DNA of 64,000 bases, from NCBI GenBank assembly GCA_009777935.1, contig WRKU01000001.1, positions 1 to 64,000 of the forward strand, written 5' to 3'. Below, piece after piece: positions 54,231 through 63,522 of the stretch; the first letter of the stretch is position 1; each line of letters starts with the position of its first letter. The stretch comes from Coriobacteriia bacterium. GTDB taxonomy: Bacteria > Actinomycetota > Coriobacteriia > WRKU01. A model generated the notes under the pieces. It was not told the DNA's origin. It searched no databases and saw only the letters and a program-made list of their open reading frames with translations. Made by a program: the position numbers and the translations under genes.

Positions 54231-54989
54231 TTATGTCTCGACATCCATGGTAACGCAGGTGCGCAGCGCCGTCACTTCGTCCTCATTAAGCATGCGCCAA
54301 TGCCCCGGTGCAAGGTCACCGAGTTCAATAGGTCCGAACGCACCGCGCTCAAGCGTGCGTACGGGATGGCCTATCGCTTCACACATGCGTCGCACCTGTC
54401 GATTGCGTCCTTCGCGTAATGCTATTTCAAGCATGGTAGTGCCCGCATGAATGCCCGCATCCTCCGAGCCGTCCTCGCGCGCCATCCGTTCGATGTGCGC
54501 CGGCGCCGTCATACCGTCCTCAAGTTCGACACCGTCACGCAGCCGTTGTAAATCACAATCGTCCGGCAAGCCTTCCACACCGGCGATATAGCACTTAAAA
54601 ACATGCCACTTCGGGTGGAGCAAACGATGCGCGAGTTCACCATCGGTCGTAAAGAGCAGCAGGCCCGTCGTATCGGCATCGAGCCGCCCGACCGGAAAGA
54701 GCCCTGGGTACGTATCGACAGGCACCAACTCAGCGACGATATGGCGTGCATGAGGGTCGCTCATCGTCGAATAGTATCCGGCCGGCTTGTTCAATGCGAG
54801 ATAGACGGCCCCATGCTCAAGCGTTACCACTCGACCATCGACGGCAACCTCGTCAACGTCTCCGTCAACCTTCGTGCCGAGTTCGCGGACAATGACACCG
54901 TTGACGCTCACACGCCCTGCCGTCATAAGGTCTTCGCTTCCGCGCCGCGACGCAACACCGGCACGTGCCAGAAACCTATTGAGCCGCAT
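54231..54989 (-). CDS. rluB: Pseudouridine synthase, RluB/RsuA family
   Basis: 252 residues. S4 RNA-binding domain (1-60, RLNRFLARAGVASRRGSEDL) and the RsuA/RluB catalytic motif GRLDADTTGLLLFTTDG (Asp). It modifies 23S (or 16S) rRNA. It overlaps scpB by 14 bp. Confidence 0.92.
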   Translation of the reverse strand: MRLNRFLARAGVASRRGSEDLMTAGRVSVNGVIVRELGTKVDGDVDEVAVDGRVVTLEHGAVYLALNKPAGYYSTMSDPHARHIVAELVPVDTYPGLFPVGRLDADTTGLLLFTTDGELAHRLLHPKWHVFKCYIAGVEGLPDDCDLQRLRDGVELEDGMTAPAHIERMAREDGSEDAGIHAGTTMLEIALREGRNRQVRRMCEAIGHPVRTLERGAFGPIELGDLAPGHWRMLNEDEVTALRTCVTMDVET

Positions 54990-55578
54990 CCAGCCGCTCC
55001 GTAATCGCTTCCTGTTCGCTCACCGAAGGCATGAATTCCTCAATCGGCGGCAGATCTTTTGTGCTCTTAAGGCCGAACTTCTCAAGGAAGCTCTTCGTGG
55101 TGGCGTAGAGAATCGCGTTGCCGCTCGCCTTATCGCGCCCGGCCTCACGCACGAGTCCCTTCTCGACAAGCGAGCTGACAACGGCCTCGCTGTTCACCCC
55201 ACGCACCGCGTTAATGCCGCCGCGCGTAACCGGCTGACGATACGCGATGACGGCGAGCGTCTCGAGCGCCGCTTGGCTTAAGCGCCGCGTATCCCAACTG
55301 AGAACATAACGTTCGATAATCTCGTGATACGTCGGATTCGAGTAGAATCGCCATCCCCCGGCGACTTCACGCAGCTGAAAACCGCGCCTGTCGGTCTCGT
55401 ACTCGTCGCGCAAAGCTTTGAGTGTCCGCGTGACTTCGGTCGTCTCGACACCAAGCATCTCGGCAAACGTGGCTGCGCTCGTCGGCTCATCACTGACGAA
55501 CAGGAGCGCTTCGAGTGCCCCGGTGGTGTCGTTACCGCTCGTCACGTCTTCTACCGCCGTCTTGTTCTCACTGCTCAT
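54976..55578 (-). CDS. scpB: Segregation and condensation protein B
   Basis: 200 residues from ATG 55578 (GGGGAGG upstream). Two winged-helix domains with LLFVSDEPTSAATFAEMLG and TLAVIAYRQPVTRGGINAVRGV. It works with ScpA and SMC in chromosome condensation. It overlaps scpA by 11 bp. Confidence 0.93.
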   Translation of the reverse strand: MSSENKTAVEDVTSGNDTTGALEALLFVSDEPTSAATFAEMLGVETTEVTRTLKALRDEYETDRRGFQLREVAGGWRFYSNPTYHEIIERYVLSWDTRRLSQAALETLAVIAYRQPVTRGGINAVRGVNSEAVVSSLVEKGLVREAGRDKASGNAILYATTKSFLEKFGLKSTKDLPPIEEFMPSVSEQEAITERLDAAQ

Positions 55579-56374
55579 GACGTTCCTCCCCTGCTGCCGC
55601 GCGATCGATGTCGGCAGCGCGCTGCGCTGCATCTGCTTCGCTCAATCCCGTCAGTTCGATATCACGCGCACCAATCTCTTGACGCATCTCGACGAGTCCG
55701 CGCTTGTAGAGTTCAAGCACCGCAAGGAACGTCACGACGACCTCTTCACGCGAAGCTCCGTGTGCAATCAGTTCAGCGAAGGTCTTCGAGACACCGGCAC
55801 GCAGACGTTCACGTACCTTTTCCGTGTAACTTTCGAGCGATATCGGCATCGATGCAACGTGGTCGGCTTCGAGCAAAAATATCTCACATCGATGCTCCAG
55901 CTCGGCGTAGATAGTGGCGAGCTCCTCAAGCGTCACATTTTCGAGAAAGTCGGGCATGAGCGCAGCAAACTGTGGCTCGAGACCGGCTTGACGTGCATAT
56001 TGATGTGACTCGGCTATCATACGCCCCTCAAGATAAGCAGAAACGCTCTTGAACTGCTTGTACGCCAGCAGACGCGCCACGAGCACATCACGAATCTCAC
56101 GGGGAGTCATCGCTTCGAACTCGTCGTCATCGTACGCGCTTTCCTGCGGCAGAAGCGCGGCACCCTTTATCTCAAGGAGCTGTGCCGCAAGCACCAAAAA
56201 CTCACTTGCGACATCAAGATCGAGCTCACGCATCGCCTCGATATGTGCGATGTATTCATCGACAATCTGGGCCATCGAAAGCGCGTGGACGTCAAGCTTT
56301 TGACGCGAAACAAGGTGAAGCAGCAGGTCAAAAGGTCCTTGAAAGAGTTCGGTATTGACGGTATAGGTTGCCAT
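55568..56374 (-). CDS. scpA: Segregation and condensation protein A
   Basis: 268 residues. The kleisin N-terminus FQGPFDLLLHLVSRQKLDVH and the AQIVDEYIAHIEAM and FLVLAAQLLEIKGAALLP blocks are diagnostic. It bridges SMC heads with ScpB. It lies 15 bp after trpS. Confidence 0.94.
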   Translation of the reverse strand: MATYTVNTELFQGPFDLLLHLVSRQKLDVHALSMAQIVDEYIAHIEAMRELDLDVASEFLVLAAQLLEIKGAALLPQESAYDDDEFEAMTPREIRDVLVARLLAYKQFKSVSAYLEGRMIAESHQYARQAGLEPQFAALMPDFLENVTLEELATIYAELEHRCEIFLLEADHVASMPISLESYTEKVRERLRAGVSKTFAELIAHGASREEVVVTFLAVLELYKRGLVEMRQEIGARDIELTGLSEADAAQRAADIDRAAAGEERHEQ

Positions 56375-56389
56375 CTTCCTGCAGACTCT

Positions 56390-57373
56390 CTACAGGCCCA
56401 TAAGCTCACGCACGCGTCCGACCGTCTCATCGGCGATGGGCGTCACCTTTTCTTTTCCGGCTGCGAGCACGTCGCGTGCGAAATCCGGGGTCGCCGCGAG
56501 CGCGGCACGGCGCTCCTGAAACGGGGCGAGATATGCCGTGAGTTCCTCGGCGACGGCGCGCTTATGCGCCACGCAACCAACCTCGGCCGCACGGCATTCG
56601 CTCTCCCACCGCGCGATTTCGCTTTCGGGTGCAATCAGCTTGTGAATCTGGTGGAGTGGGCAGATATCCGGGTCGCCCGGATCGGTCTTGAGCTTGCGTG
56701 CCGGGTCGGTCACACATCCCATGACGGCCTTCGTAATCTCTTCGGGGGTATCGCTGATATAGATTGAGTTGCCGTAGCTCTTGCTCATCTTACGCCCGTC
56801 AAGGCCCGGCACGCGCGCGCCATCTTCGGGGATAATTGCCTTTGGTTCGATGAGGTATTCGCCGTACGTACCGTTAAGTCGACGGATAATTTCGCGCGTC
56901 AGCTCAAGATGGGGTGCCTGGTCCTCGCCGACCGGCACATAATCCGAGCGTACGATAGCAATGTCTGCTGCCTGAAGCGACGGGTAGAGGAAAAAACCGA
57001 CGTTGGAGAGGTCCTTGTCGGTAATCTGGGCGCGTTGTTCTTTGTAGCTGGGCGTGCGCTCAAGCCACGTCATTGGTAGCACCATGTTAAAGAGCAGGCT
57101 TAGCTCGGCGACCTGCGGCACATCGCTTTGCCGGTAGATGGTACAGCGCTCGGGGTCGAGCCCCGCCGCGACCCAATCGAGCACCATTTCGTCGGTAAAC
57201 CGCGCAATGTGCTGCGGGTTTTGCCAGTCGCTCGTCAACGCGTGGTAATCGGCGACGAAGTAATATGCGTCGTACTCGTCCTGCATGCGAAGCATATTCT
57301 GCAGATTGCCGAACCAGTGCCCCAGATGCAGCTTGCCCGTCGGGCGATATCCAGTCAAAGCACGCTTCTTCAT
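56390..57373 (-). CDS. trpS: Tryptophanyl-tRNA synthetase
   Basis: 327 residues from ATG 57373 (GGGGGAG 3 nt upstream). HIGH-type KLHLGHW and KMSKS in DGRKMSKSYGNS; PVGEDQAPHLELTREI and GYRPTGKLHLG fit TrpRS. No T-box or leader peptide is visible in the short upstream region. Confidence 0.95.
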   Translation of the reverse strand: MKKRALTGYRPTGKLHLGHWFGNLQNMLRMQDEYDAYYFVADYHALTSDWQNPQHIARFTDEMVLDWVAAGLDPERCTIYRQSDVPQVAELSLLFNMVLPMTWLERTPSYKEQRAQITDKDLSNVGFFLYPSLQAADIAIVRSDYVPVGEDQAPHLELTREIIRRLNGTYGEYLIEPKAIIPEDGARVPGLDGRKMSKSYGNSIYISDTPEEITKAVMGCVTDPARKLKTDPGDPDICPLHQIHKLIAPESEIARWESECRAAEVGCVAHKRAVAEELTAYLAPFQERRAALAATPDFARDVLAAGKEKVTPIADETVGRVRELMGL

Positions 57374-57464
57374 CGCTCCCCCTGTGTGAGATTCGGTATG
57401 AGATTTCTGTTCCTGCAAGTATGATACCACCGTCAGCGAAGACGAACGTCGGTTGTGAGGCTTG

Positions 57465-58118
57465 TTAAAGGCCTGTTAGCAAGCTGAGAATTGGGGTAAC
57501 GGTCCACGCAAAGTACGTGTTGAGCAACCACGGCGCAAGAATCATGATGCCGATAATGATGAAGAATCCGTAGCGCTCAAGCCGATGATACTGTACGCGC
57601 AGATGGGGCGGTAAAAAGCGCTGGACGACACGCGAGCCATCGAGCGGTGGAATCGGGATGAGATTGAAGAAGATGAGCACGAGGTTGATCTGACAAAAGA
57701 ACACGAGAATCTGCACCGCGATGAGACCACCTGAACCAAGCGCAATAAGTGGTGCCGCGAGAAGACGCACGAGAAGTCCGGCGATGATAGCGAGTGCGAG
57801 GTTGGCGGCAGGACCGGCGATGCCGGTAATCATCATACCTTTGCGCTCATCGTGAAAGTTGTACGGGTTGATAGGTACCGGCTTTGCGTAACCAAAGGCA
57901 AATCGTCCGCCCGAACCAAGGAGCAGCAGCGCCGGCAGAAGCACCGTCCCAAAGAGATCGATGTGCACGCGTGGATTGAGTGAAAGACGCCCGGCACGCT
58001 TGGCCGTATCGTCGCCACACCAGAGCGCCGCATATCCGTGCGCCATCTCGTGCAGCACGATCGCTGGCACGATGAGTAGAAAACGCAGCGCAAACATCAG
58101 TATCATCGAAGCATCCAT
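57465..58118 (-). CDS. M50-family site-2 protease
   Basis: 217 residues. The zinc motif VLHEMAHGYAA (HExxH) is in the first helix and FNLIPIPPLDGS (NPxPxLDG third ligand) late, with four to six membrane helices. This is the short M50B form without PDZ domains. The substrate is unknown; a role in regulated intramembrane cleavage is inferred. Confidence 0.88.
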   Translation of the reverse strand: MDASMILMFALRFLLIVPAIVLHEMAHGYAALWCGDDTAKRAGRLSLNPRVHIDLFGTVLLPALLLLGSGGRFAFGYAKPVPINPYNFHDERKGMMITGIAGPAANLALAIIAGLLVRLLAAPLIALGSGGLIAVQILVFFCQINLVLIFFNLIPIPPLDGSRVVQRFLPPHLRVQYHRLERYGFFIIIGIMILAPWLLNTYFAWTVTPILSLLTGL

Positions 58119-58175
58119 AGAGTATTAAGTGTAGCGCAAACACGCTGACCAGCCTAGACGCGTTCGTGGATAGTT

Positions 58176-58184
58176 TGTTATACT
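58176..58184 (+). promoter_or_regulatory. tRNA-Asn promoter, extended -10
   Basis: TGT-TATACT, 15 bp before the tRNA 5' end. No good -35. Confidence 0.5.
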
Positions 58185-58198
58185 TATCCACTGCGCAT

Positions 58199-58273
58199 TC
58201 CCCGGTAGCTCAATGGTAGAGCATTCGGCTGTTAACCGAAGGGTTGTTGGTTCGAGTCCAACCCGGGGAGCCA
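58199..58273 (+). tRNA. tRNA-Asn (GTT)
   Basis: Cloverleaf with TCCCCGG/CCGGGGA acceptor, anticodon loop CTGTTAA and encoded CCA. Confidence 0.97.
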
Positions 58274-58274
58274 A

Positions 58275-58350
58275 GGGCCCTTAGCGCAGCGGTTAGCGCA
58301 GGAGACTCATAATCTCTTGGTCGTAGGTTCGAATCCTACAGGGCCCACCA
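58275..58350 (+). tRNA. tRNA-Met (CAT), elongator type
   Basis: Acceptor GGGCCCT, anticodon loop CTCATAA and encoded CCA. It lacks the three G-C pairs of the initiator anticodon stem. The CAT anticodon could also be a lysidine-modified Ile2 tRNA. It starts 2 bp after tRNA-Asn. Confidence 0.93.
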
Positions 58351-58984
58351 GACCAAACAGCGCCCATCCGCATATAACGATAAGTCCGGCCCACACGAGA
58401 GCGATATACCGCCAGAATGGCTCCGGAAAGGTCTGGATGAGGAGCGTGCTTGTGGGAAATGTCCACGTGCCGGCTTCAAAAAGAACGCGATGGAACAGAT
58501 CGAAGACGGCGGTAAACGCAGCAACGATTATGACACCGAGCACGAGTGGTCCTCCGACACAGATACCGCCCGTAATGAGGAGCGCTCGTCGTTGCGCACG
58601 GTGCCAGCCTTTGCGCCACTGCCATGCAAACATAACAAACGCCACGCACGCTGCAACGATCCCAGCCGTCCACGTCGCCACAAAGACCGCTCGCACATCA
58701 CGTAGGTGTGCAATCTCATCGAGCCCGATCTCTCCATCGCTACGGTATGTCTCAATCATATGCTGTGCATCGATGCCCCAAATAACATAGCGCAACGTTA
58801 GAGTAGCAATCTCTTCACGCACTTCAAGCGGTGTGTTGCTCGCATGCTGCGACCCCCCGAGTGTCGAGTTAATTATAAACGGTGTACACGTCAGTGCCAG
58901 CGCAAAGATTACTATCGCTATACAGAGCGCCGTGGTCGCAACGACGACCGAGCCTATGCACAGCAGACGTTCGTAGCGCTTCAT
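58307..58984 (-). CDS. DUF1461/TIGR01906-family membrane protein
   Basis: 225 residues from ATG 58984. Helices near 12-37, 98-118, 130-155 and 190-210; extracellular TLRYVIWGIDAQHM and HLRDVRAVF blocks are family landmarks. The last 14 codons (ending GPVGFEPTTKRL) read antisense through tRNA-Met, so the real C-terminus may differ. The function is unknown. It overlaps the DUF2344 gene by 4 bp. Confidence 0.75.
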   Translation of the reverse strand: MKRYERLLCIGSVVVATTALCIAIVIFALALTCTPFIINSTLGGSQHASNTPLEVREEIATLTLRYVIWGIDAQHMIETYRSDGEIGLDEIAHLRDVRAVFVATWTAGIVAACVAFVMFAWQWRKGWHRAQRRALLITGGICVGGPLVLGVIIVAAFTAVFDLFHRVLFEAGTWTFPTSTLLIQTFPEPFWRYIALVWAGLIVICGWALFGLVGPVGFEPTTKRL

Positions 58985-59700
58985 GAGATGCCTCCTGCGC
59001 ACAGTGCCTGTCCGAGCGGTGTCTGCCATGTGCCATCTTCGTTCTCTGTCAGCACCTCCGTACGCACCGTACGCAGCGTCGGCGCCTGCGCGGCATAGAC
59101 AGCATCGCCCAGCAGATAGCGTACGAGCGTATCGGGGCGCAGCGTCGCCTGCGAGCTCGCACGAATCGTAAATCGCACGGTCTCACCCTCCTGCACGACG
59201 CCCTCGGGCAGCACGTCGGCGGTCACAAACTCGCGCATCTTGCCTTTTTGCTCGAGGATGAGGATCGGTTCAATCGAGATGGCGGCGGTCTGCGCATCGA
59301 TACGCGTGTACGCGAGTGGCATCCCGCTCACTTCATAGCGAAAGATCGTGCACGCCGCGTTAAGCGAAGGGTCCTTTGGTGGCACGTAGGCGCAGTCACG
59401 TACGGGCAGCACGTCGGTTGCGGCGTCTTGTAGGCGCGCGCGTGCTCTAGTCGGCTCGACGAACTCGGTGACGATGAGGTCAAAATATTCGCCTCGTGAC
59501 GCTACGCCTAAGCCAAGCGCCGGCCCAAATGCAATACGCATATGGGGGCTAAACCCCTGCGTTATCGCGTACGGCAATGTTGCGCGTCGGACGGTGCGTT
59601 CGAGTGCGCGAATAACCTCAAGATGTGAAAGATAGGCGCCACGCCCTTCTTTGGCGTATGCGACGCGCAGGCGAAACTCGAGCGGTGCTTTCATGAGCAC
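58981..59700 (-). CDS. DUF2344/TIGR03936 radical-SAM-linked protein
   Basis: 239 residues. FRLRVAYAKEGRGAYLSHLEVIRALERTVRR and QGFSPHMRIAFGPALGLG are typical. It is always found next to the radical SAM gene upstream, with which it overlaps by 10 bp here. Role unknown; a link to RNase G/ribosomal genes in other genomes suggests RNA modification. Confidence 0.88.
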   Translation of the reverse strand: MLMKAPLEFRLRVAYAKEGRGAYLSHLEVIRALERTVRRATLPYAITQGFSPHMRIAFGPALGLGVASRGEYFDLIVTEFVEPTRARARLQDAATDVLPVRDCAYVPPKDPSLNAACTIFRYEVSGMPLAYTRIDAQTAAISIEPILILEQKGKMREFVTADVLPEGVVQEGETVRFTIRASSQATLRPDTLVRYLLGDAVYAAQAPTLRTVRTEVLTENEDGTWQTPLGQALCAGGIS

Positions 59701-61448
59701 CCTCCGGCCTCGTCGCCGGTGCTTTCAGTACTCTCGGCACTCTCGCCGGTACGCTCGCAGCACGAAGCGCGCATCACGATGTGTTCCCAGGGCAGCCGGT
59801 CGCTGGGATTGCGCGTTGCTACGTAAGCGTCCGGATCGACGGCGCATGTGTCGAAGGCGTGCTCCCAATGAGCGATGTCAAACTGCTCGGCGTACGCCTC
59901 AAAAAGCGCGCCGCTGCGCCACGCTGCCTCAATAACCGGTGCCAGTGCACGATCACCCCGTGCGAGCACGCCTTCGATACACGAAGCGTGTGCGTTGCTC
60001 GTCGAGAGCACGATGCCCTTGCGCGGCAACGCCTCGCGCAGCAACGTCTGCTTGCGCTCTATTTCAGCGACGCTCGACTGCGCGAGGCGTTCAAACGGCG
60101 TATGTGCCTTCGGTACGAGCGCATTCACGCTCACCGCAATCTTGAGCGCTCCACGCTGATCTGGCTCGATAGTCTCGTGTGCAAGACGATAGACGCGGGC
60201 GACGAGCTCGGCGATACCGCGCACGTCCTCGTCGGTCTCGTCGGGCAGCCCTATCATAAAGTAAAGTTTGATGCGTCGGTAGCCCACGTCGAAGGCATAG
60301 CGAATCGTCTCAAGCAGCTGCTCTTCGGTGACGTCTTTATTGATGATGTCGCGCATGCGTTGCGTGCCGGCCTCGGGCGCCAACGTCAGCGCCGGTTTTT
60401 TGGCACCGGACGTCAAAACCTCAAGCAGATCGATCGACAGCGTGTCGATACGCACACTTGGAATCGAAACGCTCACGGCGCGCGGTGCAAGCTGCGTATT
60501 AAGACGACGTACGATCTCAAGAATCTGCGAATGGTCGGTCGAGGACAGTGAGGTGAGCGACACCTCTTCCATGCCGGTTGCGCGTATCGCCTTGATGGCC
60601 GCGCGTACGATGGTGTCGGCGCTTCGCTCACGCACCGGGCGATACATCGGTCCTGCCTGACAGAAGCGACAGCCACGCCCGCAGCCGCGCATGATCTCAA
60701 GTGCGACACGATCGTGCACGACGTTGGCGTACGGTACGATGTGGCAGCGAGGCGGTTCGAGCGAGGCGAAGTCGTCGACGATGCGACGCGTGATGCGTGC
60801 GTGCGCTGGGTCATGGATGGCGGGGACGTAGACCGACGCGACTTCGGCGAGTTCGATAAGCGCCGCCGCCCGCCAGCCGGTAGCGGCCATCTTCGCCTGG
60901 CGCACAACTTCGACGACCTCGTCGATGGCAGTATCGGCCTCACCGATGAAGAACGCGTCGAAGAACGGTGCCATGGGTTCGGGGTTGAATGCGCCCGGAC
61001 CACCACCGATGATAATCGGCTCGTCTTCGCCGCGCTCCGATGCGTGCAGCGTGATGCCGGACAGATCGATAACCTCAAGGATTGAGGTCATCGCAAGCTC
61101 GTGAGGCATCGTGATACCAAGAATATCGAGTGTGCGCACGGGTCGATGACCCTCAAGCGTAAAGAGCGGAATCGCGCGCGCCCTCATCTCGGCGATCATG
61201 TCGACCCCCGGCAAATAGACGCGCTCGACCGAGACCTGTGCGTCGGCCTGTGTGTCATGGGCGAGGCGGTCGTAGAGAATCTGGAGTGCTTGGTTTGCCT
61301 GTCCGACCTCGTAGGTATCGGGGTAGCACAGGCCGACGCGCACGTCTGCCTCTTCGACCGGTGCGCGCGCGCCGAACTCGTGGTTGAGGTAGCGCGCAGG
61401 TCGCTCGACCGAGGCCAGCAGTGGCTCTATTGTAGAAAACGTGCTCAC
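59691..61448 (-). CDS. TIGR03960-family radical SAM protein
   Basis: 585 residues from GTG 61448. A B12-binding-like N-terminal domain (about 30-190), the radical SAM cluster CGRGCRFCQAG (CxxxCxxC) near 245-255 and a long TIM-barrel tail. It pairs with DUF2344; the two are fused in some species. Substrate unknown. GTGA overlap with the preceding gene favours GTG over the much longer frame. Confidence 0.88.
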   Translation of the reverse strand: MSTFSTIEPLLASVERPARYLNHEFGARAPVEEADVRVGLCYPDTYEVGQANQALQILYDRLAHDTQADAQVSVERVYLPGVDMIAEMRARAIPLFTLEGHRPVRTLDILGITMPHELAMTSILEVIDLSGITLHASERGEDEPIIIGGGPGAFNPEPMAPFFDAFFIGEADTAIDEVVEVVRQAKMAATGWRAAALIELAEVASVYVPAIHDPAHARITRRIVDDFASLEPPRCHIVPYANVVHDRVALEIMRGCGRGCRFCQAGPMYRPVRERSADTIVRAAIKAIRATGMEEVSLTSLSSTDHSQILEIVRRLNTQLAPRAVSVSIPSVRIDTLSIDLLEVLTSGAKKPALTLAPEAGTQRMRDIINKDVTEEQLLETIRYAFDVGYRRIKLYFMIGLPDETDEDVRGIAELVARVYRLAHETIEPDQRGALKIAVSVNALVPKAHTPFERLAQSSVAEIERKQTLLREALPRKGIVLSTSNAHASCIEGVLARGDRALAPVIEAAWRSGALFEAYAEQFDIAHWEHAFDTCAVDPDAYVATRNPSDRLPWEHIVMRASCCERTGESAESTESTGDEAGGCS

Positions 61449-62320
61449 GCAGGCAACGCCTCGGTATCGGCGGAGGACGTGATATCTGCGTGAGGAGAGT
61501 CGGCGGCAGCCGTCGGCAACGCGAGACGCACCGGGCCATGCTCGTAGTATCGCACCGTGAGATGACCGAGCGCGTAGGTTCCCGCCGCACCGACGGCCGC
61601 TTTTATGAGCCAGCGCGTGCCGCTCGGTGCCTTGCGTGTACACGCACGCGCCACAAAACGTAGCGAGAAGCCGGCTATCAGCACGACAATCAGCTCCTTG
61701 GCGCGATCGATATCAAGCGGCTTGTCATAGATAGTAGCAAGCTGAAAGACCATTTTGCCCTGGTTGAGTAACATCGCCGGAAGATCGGCGCCCGGCACGA
61801 AGAACATGAGACCAATTGCCGCGTTTTGCACCGTCGTACGCTGGATGACATCGGTCGTGAGATAGTGGCGCATCCACGCAAAGTTCGCGCCAAGCGCATA
61901 GCGGTAGTCGGGCAACAGGGTAATCAGCTGTGTCGCAAGCTGCCGAAATAACCTTGCGGCACCATGATCCGCGTAGACTACACAGACCGGCACCCCCTTG
62001 TGATGCGCCGCTGCCATCGCATTTTTGGCGGCGATAACACTCGGGTGCGACTCGCCACTATGGGTGCACGATACGATAACGAGGACGTTGAGCGTCTTGG
62101 GCAACGTTAATGTTTTCTCGGCGTCAAGGACATCGAGCGTTACCCTCCCCCGCTCGCTGGAGGGAATAAAACGCGTAGTCACCTCTTCTACGACGGTATC
62201 GTCAAGTGCGGGGTCGAGAAGAAGACCGACGTGAATGGCGGCCTTTTTCTGCTGTTCGAGTGCTTTGCGTACGTTGAAGAGCTGGCGTGCTTGGTTCGGC
62301 AAGCTGAGATCCATCATCAT
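61445..62320 (-). CDS. DUF697-like membrane-associated protein
   Basis: 291 residues. Residues 165-215 (AIGLMFFVPGADLPAMLLNQ, then LATIYDKPLDIDRAKELI) match DUF697, found in YcjF and GTPase-associated proteins. The N-terminal half has a Rossmann-like VLVIVSCTHSG strand. AAAGGAG lies 4 nt before ATG 62320, so this start is well supported although it overlaps rodA by 119 bp. Confidence 0.6.
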   Translation of the reverse strand: MMMDLSLPNQARQLFNVRKALEQQKKAAIHVGLLLDPALDDTVVEEVTTRFIPSSERGRVTLDVLDAEKTLTLPKTLNVLVIVSCTHSGESHPSVIAAKNAMAAAHHKGVPVCVVYADHGAARLFRQLATQLITLLPDYRYALGANFAWMRHYLTTDVIQRTTVQNAAIGLMFFVPGADLPAMLLNQGKMVFQLATIYDKPLDIDRAKELIVVLIAGFSLRFVARACTRKAPSGTRWLIKAAVGAAGTYALGHLTVRYYEHGPVRLALPTAAADSPHADITSSADTEALPA

Positions 62321-63497
62321 CGACTCCTTTGATCGGGCTCTGATAGGTGCGCTGACGCCAAATGGAAAGCAGCACTCCCACCGCAGCGAGATTGGTTACG
62401 AGAAATGACGACCCGTAACTCATAAACGGCAACGGAATGCCGGTGATCGGCATCAATCCCATATTCATGCCGACGTTCTCAAAAATCTGAAACACCCACA
62501 TACTCATGATACCGGCAGCGATAAGGCTCCCGTAAAGATCGACCGACGAGGCGCAGATACTGAGCGCAACAACAAGGAGCGCCAGATACAACCCCAGCAA
62601 GGTAACCGCACCAAGAAAGCCTGCCTCTTCGCCTAGTACGGCAAAGATGAAGTCGGTATGGCGTTCCGGCAAAAAGTTGAGGTTTGACTGCGTACCACTG
62701 CCCAACCCCTTGCCGGAGAACTCGCCGGAGCCAATCGAAATCTTGGCCTGGCTGAGGTTGTAGCCGGCGCCACGCGGATCGACCGTCGGATCGACGAAGA
62801 CCATGAGGCGATTGAGCTGGTACTCTTTCAAAATATGACCGTCTCCGTCATTTTCCTTTGCGTACTGCGACTCGATGTAGACGAAGCCAAACGCAAAGGT
62901 AATCCCAATGGCGAGAAGCACGGCGACGTAACGCAGGCGTGCACCTCCCACCCAGAGAATCCCTAAGGATATCGCTACAAAGACGAGTGCCGTTCCCAAA
63001 TCCGAGATGAATATCATCATCAACGCCGGAGGAATCAAGGAGAGAACGAGCACTTTGAGAAAGTCACGCAGTTCGTATATCTCGCCCTCATAGCGCGCCA
63101 CAATGGCAGCAAGCAGCAAGATGGTGACGAGCTTTGCTGGCTCGGACGGCTGCATAATGTTTGTGGTGCCGATGGCGAGCCAACGCTCGCTCCCGCCACC
63201 TGTCGAGCCAATCCCCGGAATGCGCGGCGAAATAATCAGAAACACATTGAGGATCCAAAGAGGGATGATAGCATCGGTAAAGTGTCGATAATCAAATATC
63301 CAGAACCCCACCATAAGTACGAGACCAAGCACAATCCCCACAACGTGACGAAGCATAAAACCGCTCGCACCGGGCATCGCTGAAGTCGCCGAAAAAATGA
63401 CCGTCGTGCCAAGTGCCAAAAGAAGAGCGACAACTGCAAGGAGGGGGAAATTGACGTTGCGCCGAATGTCGTAATTGATAATCTTCATGCTCGTCAT
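62202..63497 (-). CDS. rodA: Peptidoglycan glycosyltransferase RodA (SEDS)
   Basis: 431 residues from ATG 63497. About ten helices; SEDS landmarks GRGS-like SGKGLGSGTQSNLNFLPERHTDFIFAVLGEE and GMNMGLMPITGIPLPFMSYG near the C-terminus. It polymerises lipid II with PBP2, encoded directly upstream. The tail after the last helix is a 45-residue Ser/Arg/Thr-rich extension that overlaps the next gene by 119 bp. Confidence 0.93.
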   Translation of the reverse strand: MTSMKIINYDIRRNVNFPLLAVVALLLALGTTVIFSATSAMPGASGFMLRHVVGIVLGLVLMVGFWIFDYRHFTDAIIPLWILNVFLIISPRIPGIGSTGGGSERWLAIGTTNIMQPSEPAKLVTILLLAAIVARYEGEIYELRDFLKVLVLSLIPPALMMIFISDLGTALVFVAISLGILWVGGARLRYVAVLLAIGITFAFGFVYIESQYAKENDGDGHILKEYQLNRLMVFVDPTVDPRGAGYNLSQAKISIGSGEFSGKGLGSGTQSNLNFLPERHTDFIFAVLGEEAGFLGAVTLLGLYLALLVVALSICASSVDLYGSLIAAGIMSMWVFQIFENVGMNMGLMPITGIPLPFMSYGSSFLVTNLAAVGVLLSIWRQRTYQSPIKGVDDDGSQLAEPSTPALQRTQSTRTAEKGRHSRRSSSRPRT

Positions 63498-63522
63498 ATT
63501 TGTCGTGTGGGATTCACGTGCG

